64,000 bases of DNA from Cololabis saira. Lineage: Eukaryota; Chordata; Actinopteri; Beloniformes; Belonidae. The notes under the pieces are model-generated. The model searched no databases. It was not told where the DNA came from and was given only the letters and a program-made list of their open reading frames with translations. This document shows positions 1 through 64,000 of the stretch, piece by piece. Both the position numbers and the translations under genes were made by a program. Position 1 is the first letter of the stretch. Every line of letters starts with the position of its first letter. The stretch lies in NCBI RefSeq assembly GCF_033807715.1, contig NC_084592.1, forward strand, positions 21,452,501-21,516,500, written 5' to 3'.

Positions 1-189
1 TGGATATTTAAAGCTTACAGAAGGCTGCATTTAACTGCTGCTATGTCATTCCTGCAGTATTTCTGCAGGTGTTTTGGTCAGTGCTATTATTTGTAATATA
101 TTATATTATTTGTAATCAGCACAAATTATCTGTCCCCATATGATACATTCCACCATCCCCCCTGAATTCTTTTTACAACTCGAGTACTG
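1..189 (-). mobile_element. hAT-type non-autonomous element, partial (cut by window edge)
   Basis: Reverse-complement copy of the 5' 189 bp of the element at 3906-4654, about 97% identical by eye (about five differences). It ends at 176-189 with the CAACTCGAGTACTG terminus. It is inserted 36 bp downstream of the exon 28 donor. The rest lies left of base 1. Confidence 0.88.
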
Positions 190-225
190 CTTACTGCAGC
201 ACAGATCCAGGTACATATAACATAC

Positions 226-59912
<59,687 letters not shown>

Positions 59913-60260
59913 CTCAAGCAGCGGCCGACCTCTCGTCTTTGTAGTCTGACCTCAGGGTACCACTGATAGGGAGGAGAGACAGCCGGACCCCCAAATCATT
60001 CCCATCAGATGGATTCAACTTATTTATCTTTGGCAATGGGCTTCCAGTCACACGCCAGCCATTTCCCAGCCCCGCTTTCGGACACTTGAGAGTAGTTTGG
60101 TGTTTTTCTCAGCCGCAGTCTCCAACGTCCTCGACTCGCGGCTGCTGCTTATAGTCTTTTTCAATGAAGCCGGCACATTATGCGGAGGGGGCGGGGCCTG
60201 GAGCAGAGGGGGCGGGGCCTGGAGCGGAGGCCCCGCCCCCTCCCCGAGCCACGCCCTCGC
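59913..60260 (-). promoter_or_regulatory. myo10: Probable myo10 5' UTR and GC-box promoter
   Basis: Upstream of the start codon, 60181-60240 holds two direct copies of a GGGGGCGGGGCCTGGAGC-type unit and an inverted CCCCGCCCCC. These are Sp1/KLF-type GC boxes in an otherwise AT-rich area. CpG-rich text continues to about 60275. No TATA box is obvious. The transcription start is not determinable. A 102-codon upstream frame (60048-60356, minus) would overlap this if transcription began farther up. Confidence 0.55.
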
Positions 60261-60634
60261 TGTTCCCCCGGCGGTGTCAGAGATGGAGCTTTTCCTGGCA
60301 GGGAAAACAGCTGATTTTTTAGAAATATATAATATATAATATATAATCACGCACATACCTGTTTAAATCCTCTGTTTCCCTTAAACAGATGTTTTTTCAC
60401 ATCAAAATAATACAGGGCATGACAATGATCCTGGCTTTAAATACATTGTTATTGTTGTATTATCATATGTAAAAAGCACGTCCTGAAAGTCTAAAGGGGG
60501 CAACCTTTAGTTCAACAACCAACAGCTAATCATGATCTGAATAATTCTGGCAGAGTAATGTTCACCTGTTTTTCAGCAGTTTTAATTTCACATCCAAGAC
60601 AATTTTGTATACTTTTTTCAGGCACATCAGATGA

Positions 60635-60639
<5 letters not shown>

Positions 60640-60704
<65 letters not shown>
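60640..60704. repeat. (TA)n microsatellite upstream of myo10
   Basis: About 32 TA units. Confidence 0.97.
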
Positions 60705-60705
<1 letters not shown>

Positions 60706-61582
60706 CATTTAACATATATAAGTGTGTTTCACCAAACAATAACACAATCTGAGACATCCCTTCCCGAATTATTTATAGCAGTATCACGAGAAGGCAAAAT
60801 GTCCCAAAATGCGTATCGTGTTAACAAAAAAGTTGCAGAGGAGACAGTTTAAAGGGGAGCATCTGAAAGAATGTGATAATGTGGTTCATCTAACTTCAGA
60901 TTTGTGGATCAGTTATGATGAAACAGCTTATTTGAAAGTTTCCCCCAGTATTTTTGGGGGGTATATTTTCCCCTCTTTATAGAACTTTATTTATAACATA
61001 CTTGAAATACAAAAGCATAAAATAATTACTTTATTATATAACTCCTCACACTAACAGCCATGTACAAACCTGACATAATTGGTCTCGGGAAATGGCTTTA
61101 CTATAAAAGCCCGGAACAAAGCAAAGGTTTTGATCTCCACGTGATGATGGGTGCAAGTGTAATGTTATTAATGACACCATACAAGACAACCAATAGTACA
61201 AGATTTGTGAGGGAGCAAAATTATTTTTAATTGATCTATTTGTTTATTCAATTTTTGATTGAGTGGGCGAGACACTAAACTGAAAGTAAGATTAGACAGA
61301 CCAGATTTTGAAGTTTTGCTGAGGGGCATCTGCACACACAAAAGCACATATATGTTTTGAAAACAGAATAAATGTGTGAGTAGTAATAAAGAAAGTACAT
61401 TTGATCATACTTTTCAGATCCAGTGTGAAAAGTGTAAACTTGTATGTCTATGTCTGCGTTTGCATTGTCCTTTAAGTCTGAATAGCTAACACCAACACTG
61501 TCACCGACACTCTCGTTTTCTTTTCCTTAATAGTCTATCATGTCTTTTAGTGTCCTAATTTGCCTATTTTTCTTTCGTGGTC

Positions 61583-61660
61583 TATTCATTCATTCATTCA
61601 TTCATTCATTCATTCATTCATTCATTCATTCATTCATTCATTCATTCATTCATTCATTCA
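61583..61660. repeat. (ATTC)n microsatellite upstream of myo10
   Basis: About 19 uninterrupted ATTC units. Confidence 0.98.
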
Positions 61661-64000
61661 CTGATATATATTTTCACCACCAACAACCCACAGCTCTCTT
61701 TTTATTTCTACGTGTTGCCACTTTAGAGTCAAGTTTCACAATTTGGTGTATAATTCTTCCCCTATTATTACATAGAAAATAAGAATATGAGAGCAAGCAT
61801 AAGTGCAATAAAAAAATCAAAAATAAAAATGAAGGCCTGTAAAACAGTACACCATCCACTAAATGTTACTCACTCTAGTAGGTTCAAATTTCAAAGAATG
61901 CTGTAATCTCACTCTCTCTGTGGACGCCCACTCAAACATGTTTGATAAATTGGTTTCCATAGGTGTTCACTCACATAAAGAGGTTTATGGCTCAGGGAGA
62001 AGGGGGTCAGAGAAGACTAGCTGTTCCTGCCCCTGTTTTTGGCAAAACACTGGATTTAACAGAACTAAACAGAAAAATAGATAATCTCTCAGTGTGTGGA
62101 GGTGTATACATGTCCATGTCTGTGTGTTTATGCTTGATTGAGTGTCTGTACAGCTCTTGTGTTTTTTAGGGAGCAGGCTTATGAGTGAGTGTGTGCTGAT
62201 TTTTGCATGTGGCTCTGACTTGCCCAACTTTTCCTTGCTTGTAAACCAGGAGGATGGAGCCACGGGGGTTAAGGGATCATCTTACTTTTCAACATCACAT
62301 AGAGGTTTAACACCAACCTGTTGATTAGCAGAACCCCGGGGGGGACATGTCATTTGAGAGCAGACGCCATAGAACAGGCTGGTGAGCTCTAAACCTGAGA
62401 TAAGCTAGTGACACTGAAATTGGTTCATTAAGTGGTTTTGTTTGTTGTAGTGCAACAGTAAACATAGGTGATACAATTTTCCAGAATATTTGTGTTGGGT
62501 TGACCACAGTGTCTGCTTTAATAACCTTTATTAATGTGATTGTACATTTTCTTTTGTCCTCTAAAATGCCTGGTATGTATCATCACTTCTAATTATGGAG
62601 TCCCACAGGGGTTAGTATTAGGATTACAGCACTTTTATTTTTATTAACGTCCCCAAATCCCCCGGTGATGGTGTCTGCAGATTTCTTTTGCTACTACTTT
62701 TTTAGTTACGTCCTTAAAAAAAAATCTAAAAAATCAAAATAGCATGTTTAAGTGTTTCTTTATTGTTTTGTTCAAGTGTCTTTTGTTATTCATTGTATTG
62801 AGTTAAGCTTCCCATTTTTTGATTCACATCAGCTCTCAGTTGCTACTTTTTATTATTATTGTTGTTGATTTACTACCTCATTATATACAGTATGGATTTG
62901 CCTCTTCTTTTTCATTATTCTTTGTCATAGAGTCTGGTCTTAACAGTTCATTTTCAGCCAGTTCAACCATTTTTCATTTGGATTTACAGGGAATAGTTTT
63001 TTTTTAATTACTTGCCCTGAAGGAGTTGTGTTTTGCAAGATTCATTAAAGTACCCTTAGCTCTTAATCTATCTGTCTCCCACTGCCTGCAAAATATCTTT
63101 GCATGCCTATCCTGATAATAAACAGACCTTTCTTGCCCTCAAAACCCAAACTTCAGACCGTGGCTGTTTAGCACATCTCTTGACCCACTTCAGAGTCATA
63201 GATGTATGCGTCAGGATGTCGTCAAAATGGAGATTTCTTTTTCTTCTCCTTTTTTTTCATGATACTGAAACGTACCTGACAGTCTCTGTTGAAGTGAAAC
63301 TTAGTGCTAAACATAATATATATTAAGCACACACACTGAACTGAGAAAAAAAGTTGTTGAAACCTTTTCCAGTCAGGTCCTCAAATCTATGGAATACTTT
63401 CCTCGATGATGTTAGGTGGCACTGATGCTTCCCGTTAATGCTATTTCAAAAGCCTGTTTTAGCTTTAATGATCTTATATAGGATTAGCCCATTTTGTGTC
63501 CTTAAATTATTCTTCTAATTTAATTTGAGAAAAAAAAGCATTTCTTCTACTAGTATTCAAACAAAAACATCATTAAGAGCTTGAGGAACATATATGGTAA
63601 ATTGCACTGATGCGTGGCATAACGGCTACAAATGCAGAGCTTCTTTTGACTCACATAGTTGATTCCAATGATGTGAAACAACGGCTGAATTCCCCACTTA
63701 ACAATCCTGAGCTCAGGATACAGTGAGGAATGTACTTTTTCTGTGTTCTCAGGCTCTGAATGACCGTTGAGTCACTTCTCTGCTCATTGGCTAATAATCT
63801 GGAATCTGAAAGGAATTATTCCTGAGAAACTAAACAATAAACAAAAACATGCCAATACCATGACATGACAACATTGGGAATGATTTGGCTCAGTTGCTGT
63901 TTGCATCCTTGGCACAATTGTCCATGTTTCTTAAAGTTATTAAGACCTGAATATGAATAGATAGGGACTAGAATGCAGTCGTAGTGGGAGAGGATTGAAA

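Larger units (their letters stand above)
60261..64000. other. Upstream intergenic region
   Basis: About 3.7 kb without a recognised gene on either strand. It contains TA and ATTC microsatellites, listed separately. Frames are short and low in complexity or random. Confidence 0.5.

Noticed and set aside
61583..61660. Possible CRISPR-like or minisatellite array
   Set aside because: Uninterrupted 4-bp repeat with no spacers: an ordinary microsatellite.

Overview
This is eukaryotic DNA, almost certainly from a teleost fish. Nearly the whole window is one large multi-exon gene on the minus strand: the 5' two thirds of a class X unconventional myosin (myo10 or one of its teleost paralogues). I placed 28 consecutive coding exons between 59912 (start codon) and 226. 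All have GT-AG borders, and every phase matches its neighbour. Together they hold 3971 coding bases, or 1323 codons plus two bases, with no frameshift or stop. The last exon here lies in the PH-domain block. The rest of the PH region and the MyTH4 and FERM domains expected of this family lie beyond base 1.

Layout by coordinate, which is 3' to 5' for the gene. PH-region exons lie at 226-1689. The PEST-like, coiled-coil, single-alpha-helix and IQ exons lie at 2418-6231. The myosin motor exons lie at 9428-39981. A seven-codon first exon is at 59892-59912, with GC boxes 270-340 bp upstream. Introns 1 (about 19.9 kb) and 2 (about 11.3 kb) make up half the window. The 4 kb upstream of the gene (60261-64000) contains microsatellites and no gene that I can recognise.

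Introns hold a teleost repeat set. There are non-autonomous hAT elements, two with perfect 8-bp target duplications. Two PIF/Harbinger-type elements have 3-bp duplications, and one of them sits inside a V-SINE. There are Tc1/mariner remnants, a 5'-truncated L1 with a target duplication, several 3' ends of a CR1/L2/Rex-like LINE, a TA-flanked MITE packed with GATATC palindromes, and many CA, TA, TCC and ATTC microsatellites.

I see no CRISPR, operon, toxin, viral or otherwise prokaryote-like system, and no clearly new gene family. The best leads concern RNA processing. Near-identical inverted hAT copies lie close to the outer splice sites of a frame-neutral block of exons 23-28. A 14-nt microexon lies within the motor. 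CA or GGA microsatellites begin within 8-20 nt of three 5' splice sites. Identities rest on reading translations and repeat ends by eye; no database search was possible.
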